Source: 66-474 sp035717365
Lineage (GTDB): Bacteria; Pseudomonadota; Gammaproteobacteria; Xanthomonadales; Rhodanobacteraceae
Assembly (NCBI GenBank): GCA_035717365.1
Contig: DASTIS010000078.1
Span: forward strand, 1-31,466
Reading direction: 5' to 3'
DNA length: 31,466 nt
This document shows, in pieces, positions 1-7,194 of the stretch. How positions within the stretch are numbered: the stretch's first letter is position 1; every line of letters begins with the position of its first letter. The position numbers were made by a program, and so were the translations under genes. The notes below the pieces were generated by a model that was not told the origin of the DNA, ran no database searches, and was given only the letters and a program-made list of their open reading frames with translations.

Positions 1-1
1 G

Positions 2-496
2 GGCATGGACCTTGCCGACTTCATGAAGCGGCGCATCTTCGAGCCGCTGGGCATGGGCCACACCTTGATGTACGAGCACCATCGCGGACCGCAGCCTGCG
101 AACCGCGCCTACGGTTACAGCAACATCGACGGCACGTGGACGCGCACCGACCAGAGCGTCACCAGCGCCACCCGCGGCGACGGCGGCATCTATTCGAACG
201 TCGCCGACATGGCCAAATGGGACGCCGCCTTGTACACCGACAACCTGCTGGACGCCGAGTCACGGAAATTGGCGTTCACGCCGAAGGAACCTGTCGCCGA
301 TCCGGATGTTCTGTACGGATTTGGCTGGCGCCTGAGCGGCGACACCGAATGGCACTCGGGCGAGAGCCGGGGTTTTCGCAACGTGATCATCCGCTGGCCC
401 GAACAACACCTCACGGTCGTCATCCTGGGCAACCGCAGCCACTCCCGGCCCTACCCGCTCGCATTGACCATCGGCGAGCTGTACCTGTCGCACTGA
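2..496 (+). CDS. Serine hydrolase, beta-lactamase-like family (C-terminal part, 5' truncated by window edge)
   Basis: The frame is open to the left edge, so the first visible ATG (5) is probably internal and the N-terminal half is missing. The visible ~163 residues match the C-terminal half of the penicillin-binding/beta-lactamase (class C, PF00144) fold. A GDGGIYSNVADMAKW segment is typical of the helix before the active-site rim, followed by a YGFGWRL strand. An HSGESRGFRN stretch occupies the place of the KTG/HTG active-site strand, and the following strand ends LTVVILGNR. The nucleophilic SxxK motif lies upstream of the window, so activity cannot be judged. Family members hydrolyse esters, beta-lactams or D-amino peptides, usually in the periplasm; the substrate here cannot be told. 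The gene converges on the azurin gene. The family call is solid, the specific function unknown. Confidence 0.8.
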   Translation, partial: GMDLADFMKRRIFEPLGMGHTLMYEHHRGPQPANRAYGYSNIDGTWTRTDQSVTSATRGDGGIYSNVADMAKWDAALYTDNLLDAESRKLAFTPKEPVADPDVLYGFGWRLSGDTEWHSGESRGFRNVIIRWPEQHLTVVILGNRSHSRPYPLALTIGELYLSH

Positions 497-1085
497 GCGT
501 CATTCGACGGCAATGGCGCGGTGGGGGGAGTCGCCACTTCGCCCGTTTTGATGATGTCGAACGCGATACGAATCCTGAAGGCTCCAGTTGATTGCGGGAC
601 ACGCAATGGCCATTCCGCGAACCATCTCAAAGCGGTCACCTTCCCTGGCATGCAGCGCGCGCAAGCGATCACCGCACCAGCACCGCGACGCCGTTGTGCC
701 TTCCGTTGCGCAGATTATCGAGGGCTTCGTTGGGGTGCCCGGCGTGCCGGCGTAGCGCACCGCAGCATGCGACCCGCCGCGACATCAGCGTCACACCCAC
801 CCTGCCACCAGGCTTCCGGCTCACCGGATGGCACGACGCCGGAATACTTTGCGAGCGCGGCAAGTCGGGCACTCCCACCTTGATGCCGTTTCTCCGGCGC
901 CACCTTGCGGACTGTCGGCGACCCCACCAGCGCGTGCCCGTTTGCCTTTCGGCTCCGCGGTGCCTTGCGTGTCTTGCATCGCGATCTTGTTGCGGCCGGT
1001 TCGGGGCGCCTTCATTGAAGATCCTCCTCGTACGACGACTGGTCGTGCTCTTCGACGCGAAGCCCACTGCGGAGCGGTACAACCT
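497..1085. other. Stretch without a supportable gene
   Basis: Several overlapping frames are open here on both strands, but none shows a ribosome binding site, a recognisable domain or codon use like the neighbouring genes. The conceptual products are very rich in Arg, Pro, His and Cys, as expected for chance frames in GC-rich DNA. A decayed gene is possible. I cannot name one. Confidence 0.5.
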
Positions 1086-1131
1086 GCCCGACCCCGTGGC
1101 GTCCGGCGACGCGGTCGCCACGGGGTCGGGC
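1086..1131 (-). terminator. Perfect 16-bp inverted repeat downstream of azurin, likely terminator
   Basis: Positions 1086-1101 pair perfectly with 1116-1131 around a 14-nt loop, an unusually strong GC-rich stem. It begins 24 nt after the azurin stop codon and lies between two convergent genes, which suits a transcription terminator. There is no clear T-run on either side, so an intrinsic mechanism is not proven; an mRNA 3'-end-stabilising stem is the alternative. Confidence 0.5.
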
Positions 1132-1154
1132 TCGCGAATCGGGGCCGGAGGCGT

Positions 1155-1607
1155 CTAACCCCCGGTGAGGGTGACCGTCCCGTGCATCACGGTCGAGTGG
1201 CCCGGGAACGAACAGAAGAACACATAGTCGGTTCCGGGTTTCAGCACCGCGGGTTTGAAGGTCACCGACGTGGTTTCACCGCCACCGATGATCCTGGTAT
1301 GCGCGATGACACGGTCGTCGCCGGGTTTGATGTAGTTGTTGTCGAGCCCCGCCTTGGCACCATCGGCGTCCACGCCTGCCTTGTCCGAAGCGCTGGTCAG
1401 CACCCAATCGTGCCCCATGATGTTGCGCGCCAGCTTGCCAGTGTGCTTGAGCGTGACGGTGAAGGTCTTGCAAGTCCGTGGCACGTCGACGTTGCTGACG
1501 TTGAACTGCATGGCGTCGTTGGCTTCCACCGTGGTGGAACAATTGGCGGCCCACAATGGCGTGGACAGCAGGCCCAGGACGACGAGAACGAAAAGACGAC
1601 GAAACAT
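1155..1607 (-). CDS. azu: Azurin, periplasmic type 1 copper protein
   Basis: A 150-residue precursor of a small blue copper electron carrier that works in the periplasm, typically between cytochromes and nitrite reductase, cytochrome c peroxidase or other redox partners. A signal peptide (MFRRLFVLVV then a hydrophobic run) ends at LWA around residue 20. Taking Ala21 as mature residue 1, all canonical azurin positions fall on the classic numbering: the disulfide Cys3-Cys26, Gly45 and His46 (in MGHDW), and Cys112, His117 and Met121 (in FFCSFPGHSTVM). The ligand set is therefore complete. The ATG at 1607 is preceded by AAGGA with 7-nt spacing. The same frame runs open far upstream through fabB DNA, but that part is an antisense-like shadow. 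The gene stands alone, with a strong inverted repeat after it. Confidence 0.95.
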   Translation of the reverse strand: MFRRLFVLVVLGLLSTPLWAANCSTTVEANDAMQFNVSNVDVPRTCKTFTVTLKHTGKLARNIMGHDWVLTSASDKAGVDADGAKAGLDNNYIKPGDDRVIAHTRIIGGGETTSVTFKPAVLKPGTDYVFFCSFPGHSTVMHGTVTLTGG

Positions 1608-1636
1608 GATGTGGTCCTTGTTAAGGTTCGGTGGCT

Positions 1637-1924
1637 TCAATTGTCCGGTACGATCCGGCGCGATACCCTGACGCAGGTCAGCGCAGACCTGTGCATCCCA
1701 CGCTCCAGTTCTTCGCCGACGGGATGGAACCGGCCCTGCGGATACTCCATGCGGCGTACGCGTGCTCCACCATCGGTGCCGGGTTCGCGATCCGGCCCCA
1801 GGTCGACTTCCAGCCGCCCGAGGACACATAGGCATCGTGCCGGTATGCGAGATCGCTGATCGCGCGGTACCAGCGAGAAGGAGCCGCCGGCCCACTTGAT
1901 GCCGTCCACCCACTGTGCAGCCAT
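1637..1924 (-). CDS. Possible small unrecognised protein directly after fabB, maybe frameshifted
   Basis: The fabB stop codon (TAG) is followed immediately by an ATG at 1924 that opens a 95-residue frame beginning MAAQWVDGIKWAGG. The first ~20 codons look like real coding DNA. From about 1858 this frame then uses codons rare in the neighbours (ATA, CTA, TGT, CGA). Over the same stretch a second frame, ending at 1678, has neighbour-like codons and reads AISDLAYRHDAYVSSGG onwards to a TGA. A single base change near 1860-1865 would join the two into a ~80-residue protein. I do not recognise either version. It could be a frameshifted pseudogene, a sequencing error in a small real gene, or chance open frames in GC-rich DNA. 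Nothing else is evident in the fabB-azurin gap. Confidence 0.3.
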   Translation of the reverse strand: MAAQWVDGIKWAGGSFSLVPRDQRSRIPARCLCVLGRLEVDLGPDREPGTDGGARVRRMEYPQGRFHPVGEELERGMHRSALTCVRVSRRIVPDN

Positions 1925-3133
1925 CTACGCCCTGGCAAACACCAAAGTCGCATTGGTGCCACCGAAGCCGAAACTGTTCGACATCACCGTGGCCAAGCGT
2001 GCCAGCCGGCTTTCGCGCACGATCGGGAAGCCTTCGGCGCGCGGATCGATCCGGTCGATGTTCTTCGATCCGGCCACGAATCCTTGTTCGAGCATCAGCA
2101 GGCTGTAGATGGCCTCGTGCACGCTGGCCGCGCCAAGCGAATGTCCGCTCAACGATTTCGTCGAGGACAGGGGCGGCACTGCACCGCCGAACACCTCGCG
2201 CACGGCATTGAGTTCGACGATATCGCCCAGCGGCGTCGCGGTTCCGTGGGTGTTGATGTAATCGATCGGCTCCTGCACCGGGCCAAGCGCCATGCGCATG
2301 CTGCGCACAGCCCCGTCGCCGCCGGGGGCCACCATGTCGGCGCCGTCCGAGGTGACGCCGTAACCGACGAGTTCGGCACGAATGGGGGCGCCGCGCCGTT
2401 TCGCGTGTTCGTACTCTTCCAGCACCAGCATGCCGCCTCCGCCCGCGATCACGAAGCCGTCGCGGTCCTGGTCGTACGGCCGCGACGCGGCTGCCGGTGC
2501 GTCGTTGTGCGCCGTCGCCAGCGCACCCATGGCGTCGAACTGCGCGGCCATGCCCCAGTGCGCCTCCTCGCCACCGCCAGCGAACATCACGTCCTGCGCG
2601 CCGTGACGGATCATGTCTGCGGCCGCACCGATGCAGTGCGCCGAGGTGGCGCACGCGGCGGAGATCGAATAGCTGAGGCCGAGTATGCCGAATGCAGTGG
2701 CCAGCGCCGCCGACACGGTCGAACACATGGTGCGCGGCACCATGAACGGGCTTACCTTGCGCAGCCCCTTGTCCCGCAGCACGTCCGCGGTCTCGATTTG
2801 CCAACGCGCCGAACCGCCGCCGGAGCCCGCGATCACGCCGACGCGCGGATGCCGGATGTTCTCAAGCGCGAGCCCGGCGTCGGCGATCGCCGAGCGCATC
2901 GCGACAAAGGCATAGGCCGCGGCGTCCCCCATGAAACGCCTGAGCTTGCGGTCGATCTCGGAGTCAAGGTCGATCCCGGGGACGCCGGCTACCTGGCTGC
3001 GCAAACCATGCGTGGCGAATTCCGACATCGCGCGGATGCCGCTGTGCCCCTCGCGCAACGCATTCGCCACGGTCTCGGGCAGATTGCCGAGGCACGACAC
3101 GATGCCCATGCCGGTCACGACCACGCGTCGCAC
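1925..3133 (-). CDS. fabB: 3-oxoacyl-ACP synthase I (beta-ketoacyl-ACP synthase FabB)
   Basis: A 402-residue condensing enzyme that extends acyl-ACP with malonyl-ACP and is needed to elongate the cis-unsaturated chain made by FabA in the cytoplasm. The thiolase-fold catalytic triad is visible: nucleophile Cys161 in SAACATSAHC, His296 in NTHGTAT and His331 in SLSGHSLGAA, with Lys326 just before it. The C-terminal SNSFGFGGTN glycine-rich motif is also present. The start is GTG at 3133, chosen because it gives the family N-terminus MRRVVVTGMG; it lies one base past the fabA stop, so the two are almost certainly one transcript with coupled translation. Pairing with FabA makes FabB rather than FabF the best call. 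Confidence 0.96.
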   Translation of the reverse strand: MRRVVVTGMGIVSCLGNLPETVANALREGHSGIRAMSEFATHGLRSQVAGVPGIDLDSEIDRKLRRFMGDAAAYAFVAMRSAIADAGLALENIRHPRVGVIAGSGGGSARWQIETADVLRDKGLRKVSPFMVPRTMCSTVSAALATAFGILGLSYSISAACATSAHCIGAAADMIRHGAQDVMFAGGGEEAHWGMAAQFDAMGALATAHNDAPAAASRPYDQDRDGFVIAGGGGMLVLEEYEHAKRRGAPIRAELVGYGVTSDGADMVAPGGDGAVRSMRMALGPVQEPIDYINTHGTATPLGDIVELNAVREVFGGAVPPLSSTKSLSGHSLGAASVHEAIYSLLMLEQGFVAGSKNIDRIDPRAEGFPIVRESRLARLATVMSNSFGFGGTNATLVFARA

Positions 3134-3134
3134 G

Positions 3135-3713
3135 TCAGAATCCCTCGGTGGACTGGAACAGGCCGACGCGCAATTCGCCGGCTTCGTAGATCAGGCGGTC
3201 GTCGACGAAAGTGCGGCCGTCGGCGATCACCATCCGCAACCTGCCGCGCAGCACGCGGCGGATGTCGATCTCGTAGCGCACCAGCTTCGCACCCGGAAGT
3301 ACCTGCCCGGTGAACTTCACCGCCCCCACTCCCAGCGCGCGCCCTCGCCCGGGCTCGCCGAGCCAGGGCAGGAAAAAACCGCTGAGTTGCCACATCGCAT
3401 CGAGACCGAGGCAACCCGGCATCACGGGATCGCCCTCGAAGTGGCAGGCGAAAAACCAGAGGTCCGGACGGATGTCGAGTTCGGCGTGAATCTCACCCTT
3501 GCCGTAGGCGCCACCTGCATCGGCGATGCGGGTTATCCGATCGAACATCAACATCGGTGGCATCGGCAGGCGCGCATTGCCTTCGCCGAACAACTCACCG
3601 CGCCCGCAGGCCAGCAGTTGTTCGCGATCGAGCGCCTCAATCCGGGGGGCGGCAGGCTTGACTGGCGGGGCCCCTTCGGGGCGGCGCTCCCGCTTCGATA
3701 TCGTCGCTTGCAT
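3135..3713 (-). CDS. fabA: 3-hydroxydecanoyl-ACP dehydratase/isomerase FabA
   Basis: A 192-residue hot-dog-fold enzyme that dehydrates 3-hydroxydecanoyl-ACP and isomerises trans-2- to cis-3-decenoyl-ACP, the entry step of anaerobic unsaturated fatty acid synthesis. The diagnostic stretch CHFEGDPVMPGCLGLDAMWQ holds catalytic His91 and Asp105; GRGELFG near residue 40 and VKFTGQVLP further on also match the family. The N-terminus is about 20 residues longer than in E. coli, a basic/proline-rich extension; the ATG at 3713 is used because no internal start fits, though no clear Shine-Dalgarno is seen. It is the first gene of a fabA-fabB pair. I could not find a convincing promoter or a FabR/FadR-type operator in the 220 bp upstream. 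Confidence 0.96.
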   Translation of the reverse strand: MQATISKRERRPEGAPPVKPAAPRIEALDREQLLACGRGELFGEGNARLPMPPMLMFDRITRIADAGGAYGKGEIHAELDIRPDLWFFACHFEGDPVMPGCLGLDAMWQLSGFFLPWLGEPGRGRALGVGAVKFTGQVLPGAKLVRYEIDIRRVLRGRLRMVIADGRTFVDDRLIYEAGELRVGLFQSTEGF

Positions 3714-3936
3714 ATGAATGGTCTTTGTCGCAGGTAGTCCGGGTGTCGATGGGGTCGCCGCACCGGCCCCGCCGCCCGTCGGGAGTTCGGCCGGTCATCG
3801 TCGGCAATGAATGAGGCAGGCGGTACGCACAGGGTAGCATTGTGCGCGACCTCGCATCGCGCCGGATCAGGTTGTCCTTGTCCAGCCAGCGTCCGCGTGC
3901 GACCGGCGGCAGGCCAGCGTCGAGCGCCGCCGGGCA

Positions 3937-4125
3937 GTGATCCAGGCCAACGATGTGCGCGTGGACGCACTTGATGGCGGCACCGTGCAGGTCGATGGCT
4001 GCGTCGACAACTGGAGCGAGGAGCAAGCGGTGGCGCAGGCCGTCTGGTCGGCCCCGGGCGTCCGCAAGGTCGAGGACAGCCTGGCGATCATGTGGGCGGG
4101 AGGCGTCGGCTCGGCGAGCGCGTGA
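3937..4125 (+). pseudogene. BON-domain-like fragment or tiny BON protein
   Basis: From a GTG at 3937 the frame gives 62 residues whose core runs from VQVDGCVDNW through EEQAVAQAV to PGVRKVEDSLAI. This resembles the second half of a BON (OsmY-type, transport-associated) domain: a strand, a conserved Gly, a W/S turn, a helix, then PGV-x-x-V and a last strand. The frame stays open back to a stop at 3835, but the upstream residues look non-coding and the alpha-beta first half of the domain is not recognisable. Codon use in the core matches neighbouring genes. Without a signal peptide or ribosome binding site this is more likely a relic of a periplasmic or membrane-associated BON protein than a working gene. 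Family assignment is by eye only. Confidence 0.45.
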
Positions 4126-4235
4126 CCGTGCCCCGGATGCCCGCCTCGAGTGAATCGCGGAGCAACACGCAAACCGCGGAGCATCCACAAACCACGCGCA
4201 CGGGCCGAGGCGATCGGGCGGAAAGGGACACAGCT

Positions 4236-4309
4236 TGGAGGCCAGGGTCGGAATCGAACCGGCGTACGCGGATTTGCAGTCCGCTGCATGACCACTCTGC
4301 CACCTGGCC
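4236..4309 (-). tRNA. tRNA-Cys (anticodon GCA)
   Basis: On the minus strand a complete cloverleaf is visible. The 7-bp acceptor stem GGCCAGG (4303-4309) pairs with CCTGGCC (4240-4246), the anticodon loop is CTGCAAA with GCA, and the T arm carries GGTTCGATTCC. The discriminator base is U73, the expected cysteine identity element, and the 3' CCA is encoded (4236-4238). It lies downstream of tRNA-Gly in the usual pgsA-Gly-Cys order. Confidence 0.97.
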
Positions 4310-4395
4310 GGTGACGACAACTCGACGCGGTGGATCCTGACGCCGCGCGGCGTGAATTTCCAGCGCGGGCCGTCTTGCGCGACCCCGAAATGCGA

Positions 4396-4415
4396 AACCC
4401 CGGCGCGCCGGGGTT
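4396..4415 (-). terminator. Perfect 20-bp palindrome between the two tRNA genes
   Basis: Positions 4396-4415 form a perfect self-complementary sequence, AACCCCGGCG followed by its reverse complement, 10 nt past the 3' end of tRNA-Gly. On the minus strand it is followed by a short T-richer stretch (TTCGCATTTC). It could terminate, or be a processing signal between, the two tRNA transcripts. Confidence 0.45.
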
Positions 4416-4425
4416 CCTCGAAACC

Positions 4426-4501
<76 letters not shown>

Positions 4502-4575
4502 GCGAGCCGGCAATCATACGGGCGGACGCAATCCGGTTCAAGCCTGAGGGAACGAGGCGACCGCCCCCGTCTGCG

Positions 4576-5184
4576 TCATCCGTCACCCGGCATCTTGCCG
4601 TTCTTGAGCACCGGCCAGGCGGCCTTCATGTAGGCCAGCCCGGACCAGATCGTCAGGATCGCAGCGACCACCAGCAGCACCTCGCCGACGTACCACACGC
4701 GCAGGAAGACCGCGGTCGTGTTCTTGTCGCGCTCCCACAGCAGGATCAGGATCGCGACGATCTGCATCACGGTCTTGAACTTGCCGATCCACTGGACGCG
4801 GACCCGCCCGCGCTCGCCCACGAATGCCATCCATTCACGCAGCGCCGAAACCGTGATCTCGCGGCCGACGATCACCGCGCTGGTGACCGCCAGCAACGCG
4901 GTCGGGTGGCTTTGCACCAGGATGAACAGCGTCACCGCGATCATCAGCTTGTCGGCCACGGGGTCGAGGAACGCACCGAACGCCGATTCCATGTTGAAAC
5001 GACGCGCGATCCAGCCATCCAGCCAATCCGTCAGCGCGGCCAGCGCAAACACTGCGACCGCCGCGATGTTGGCCGCGCGCAGCGGTATCGCCGGGATCGC
5101 ATCGTGCGAATAGAACACCAGCACCATCACCGGCAGCAGCGCCACGCGGAACAGGGTCAGCCAAGTGGGCAGGTTGATGCGCAA
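4576..5184 (-). CDS. pgsA: CDP-diacylglycerol--glycerol-3-phosphate 3-phosphatidyltransferase
   Basis: A 202-residue inner-membrane enzyme that makes phosphatidylglycerol phosphate, committing CDP-diacylglycerol to phosphatidylglycerol and cardiolipin. The CDP-alcohol phosphatidyltransferase signature DGx2ARx8Gx3Dx3D is intact: Asp53, Asp56, Gly57, Arg61, Gly70, Asp74 and Asp78. Five or more hydrophobic segments cover the chain. The only start that fits the family N-terminus (RINLPTWLTLFR) is a TTG at 5184: reading upstream in frame to a TGA there is no ATG, GTG or CTG. The bases before it are C-rich (TCCTCC) with no Shine-Dalgarno, so expression may be weak or depend on translation from uvrC, 106 bp upstream. 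The two tRNA genes follow. Confidence 0.95.
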   Translation of the reverse strand: MRINLPTWLTLFRVALLPVMVLVFYSHDAIPAIPLRAANIAAVAVFALAALTDWLDGWIARRFNMESAFGAFLDPVADKLMIAVTLFILVQSHPTALLAVTSAVIVGREITVSALREWMAFVGERGRVRVQWIGKFKTVMQIVAILILLWERDKNTTAVFLRVWYVGEVLLVVAAILTIWSGLAYMKAAWPVLKNGKMPGDG

Positions 5185-5290
5185 GGAGGACGATTCCGGT
5201 TGTTGGGCCGACGAAGTAACCCGGCAAGTCTCTCACACGTTTGCGCCAACCGTGGGCAAGTCCTTGATACCGGGAACTCCGATCGAACCA

Positions 5291-7117
5291 TCATCCATGC
5301 AGGAACGCGTGGATGCGCTCAGCCAGCTCCCGATTGATGCCGCGCACCCGGCAAAGTTCCTCGACGCCCGCCCCGACCACGCCCGCGTGCCCGCCGAATG
5401 CCTTGAGCAAGGCGGCGCGCCGGGCCGCGCCGATGCCCGGGACATCCTCCAGCACGCCCCGCTCGCGTGCCTTTTCGCGGCGCCTGCGGTGGCCGGTGAT
5501 CGCGAAGCGATGGGCCTCGTCGCGTACCGCGTCGATCAGGTGCAGGGCAGGCGAGTCGGGACCGGGCTCCAGTTCGCGCCCGCTGTCGCCCAACACCAGG
5601 GTTTCCTCGCCTTCCCGCCGCGACGGCCCCTTGGCCACGCCCACGACTTCGATGCCGTCCAGGCCGAGTTCCCGCAACACGTCGAGTGCCTGGGCGACCT
5701 GGCCTTTGCCGCCGTCGATCAGCAGCACGTCCGGCGCCTCGCCTTCGCCGCGCGCGAGCGGTTTGAAGCGACGTTCCAGCGCCTGCCGCATCGCGGCGTA
5801 ATCGTCACCACCGGTGACGCCGCGGATGTTGAAGCGCCGGTAATGGTTCTTCAGCGGACCTTCCGGGCCGAACACCACGCAGGACGCGACGGTTTCCTCA
5901 CCCATGGTGTGGCTGATGTCGAAGCACTCGAGGCGCAGCGGGGTTTCGTCGAGCCGCAACAGTACGCGCAAGGCCTCGAAACGGGTATGCAATGTTTGCC
6001 GGCTGGACAGCCGCGCCAACAGCGCGGCTTCGGCGTTGCGGGCGGCGAGTTCCACGAAGCGCGCACGCTCGCCGCGCACCCGCCATTTCAGCGCGACCTC
6101 GCGCTCGCGCCGCGTGGACAGCATTTCCGCGAGCGCGGTCGCGTCGGCGGGTTCGCGGTCGCACACGACTTCTGCCGGCACGGGCTGGTCGAGGTAATAC
6201 TGGGCAAGAAACTGCGCCAATACATCCTCGGGCGCGGCATCGAGCGACAGCTTTGGAAAATGGTCGCGCGAGCCCAGGCTGATGCCGTTGCGGAAAAACA
6301 GCACCGACACGCACGCAACGCCCGCTTCCACCCGGCACGCGAACACGTCCATGTCGGCGCTCGCGCCGCGGACGTAGTGGTGGGCCTGGAGGCTGCGCAG
6401 CGTGGCGACCTGGTCGCGCAGGCGCGCGGCGCGCTCGTAGTCCTGGCGGGCGCTGGCAGCCTCCATCGCCGCCGCCAATTCGTCGAGTACGCCAGTGCTG
6501 CGGCCCTCGAGGAACATCACTGCGTGGCGGACATCCTCGGCATATTCGGCCTTGTCGATCAGGGCCACGCACGGCGCGCTGCAACGGCCTATCTGGTACT
6601 GCAGGCAGGGTCGCGTGCGGTTGCGGAAAAAGGCGTTCGAGCAATTCCTGACCTTGAACAGCTTCTGCATCAGGTCGAGGCTCTCGCGTACCGCGTGCGC
6701 GCTGGGGTACGGCCCGAAGTAGCGGCCTTTCTCTCGCTTGGCGCCACGGTGGAACACGATGCGCGGGAACGCGTCTTCCGACACGAAGATGTACGGGTAA
6801 CTCTTGTCGTCGCGCAACATGATGTTGTAACGCGGCTTCAGCGACTTGATGAGTTGCGCTTCCAGCAGCAGCGCCTCGCCCTCGGTGCGCGTCAACGTCA
6901 CCTCGATGCGCGCGATCTGAGACACCATCGAGGCGATCCGCGGCTCCAGCTGCGGCTTCAGGAAATAGCTGCCGACGCGCTTCCTGAGATTGCTCGCTTT
7001 GCCGACGTACAGCAGTGCGTCGCCCTCGCCGAACATGCGGTACACGCCCGGCGAGGTGGTGAGGGTGCGGACGAAGGCCTTGCCGTCGAAGGCCGCGGCA
7101 GCGCTGGACATGCGCAT
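5291..7117 (-). CDS. uvrC: Excinuclease ABC subunit C (UvrC)
   Basis: A 608-residue nuclease that cuts the damaged strand on both sides of a lesion in the UvrABC nucleotide excision repair complex. The order of domains is clear. A GIY-YIG nuclease occupies residues ~17-95 (SPGVYRMF, LLYVGKASNLRKRV). Next is a cysteine-containing region (RTRPCLQYQIGRCSAPC), then a UVR motif near 210-240 that contacts UvrB. An RNase H-like endonuclease domain follows (ECFDISHTMGEE, VLLIDGGKGQ), and a tandem helix-hairpin-helix DNA-binding end (VPGIGAARRAALL, VRGINRELAERI). Start ATG 7117; an ATG at 7111 is an equally possible alternative and neither has a strong ribosome binding site. It sits 77 bp after the Trx/NHL gene and upstream of pgsA, the usual gammaproteobacterial neighbour. 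Confidence 0.98.
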   Translation of the reverse strand: MRMSSAAAAFDGKAFVRTLTTSPGVYRMFGEGDALLYVGKASNLRKRVGSYFLKPQLEPRIASMVSQIARIEVTLTRTEGEALLLEAQLIKSLKPRYNIMLRDDKSYPYIFVSEDAFPRIVFHRGAKREKGRYFGPYPSAHAVRESLDLMQKLFKVRNCSNAFFRNRTRPCLQYQIGRCSAPCVALIDKAEYAEDVRHAVMFLEGRSTGVLDELAAAMEAASARQDYERAARLRDQVATLRSLQAHHYVRGASADMDVFACRVEAGVACVSVLFFRNGISLGSRDHFPKLSLDAAPEDVLAQFLAQYYLDQPVPAEVVCDREPADATALAEMLSTRREREVALKWRVRGERARFVELAARNAEAALLARLSSRQTLHTRFEALRVLLRLDETPLRLECFDISHTMGEETVASCVVFGPEGPLKNHYRRFNIRGVTGGDDYAAMRQALERRFKPLARGEGEAPDVLLIDGGKGQVAQALDVLRELGLDGIEVVGVAKGPSRREGEETLVLGDSGRELEPGPDSPALHLIDAVRDEAHRFAITGHRRRREKARERGVLEDVPGIGAARRAALLKAFGGHAGVVGAGVEELCRVRGINRELAERIHAFLHG

Positions 7118-7194
7118 AGTCTATCGGCGCCGCGCAACCGTACCGTCGGGAGTTGCGGCCGGCGCCGGCCTGCCGCCGACACGAGCGCGAAGGA

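Noticed and set aside
1155..2804. A 549-residue minus-strand frame ending in azurin
   Set aside because: Only the last 150 residues, from ATG 1607 with its ribosome binding site and signal peptide, are azurin; the rest is an Arg-rich shadow of fabB.
4126..4235. A possible third tRNA (Leu) after tRNA-Cys, as in E. coli
   Set aside because: No acceptor stem, T-loop or anticodon arm can be drawn in this stretch.
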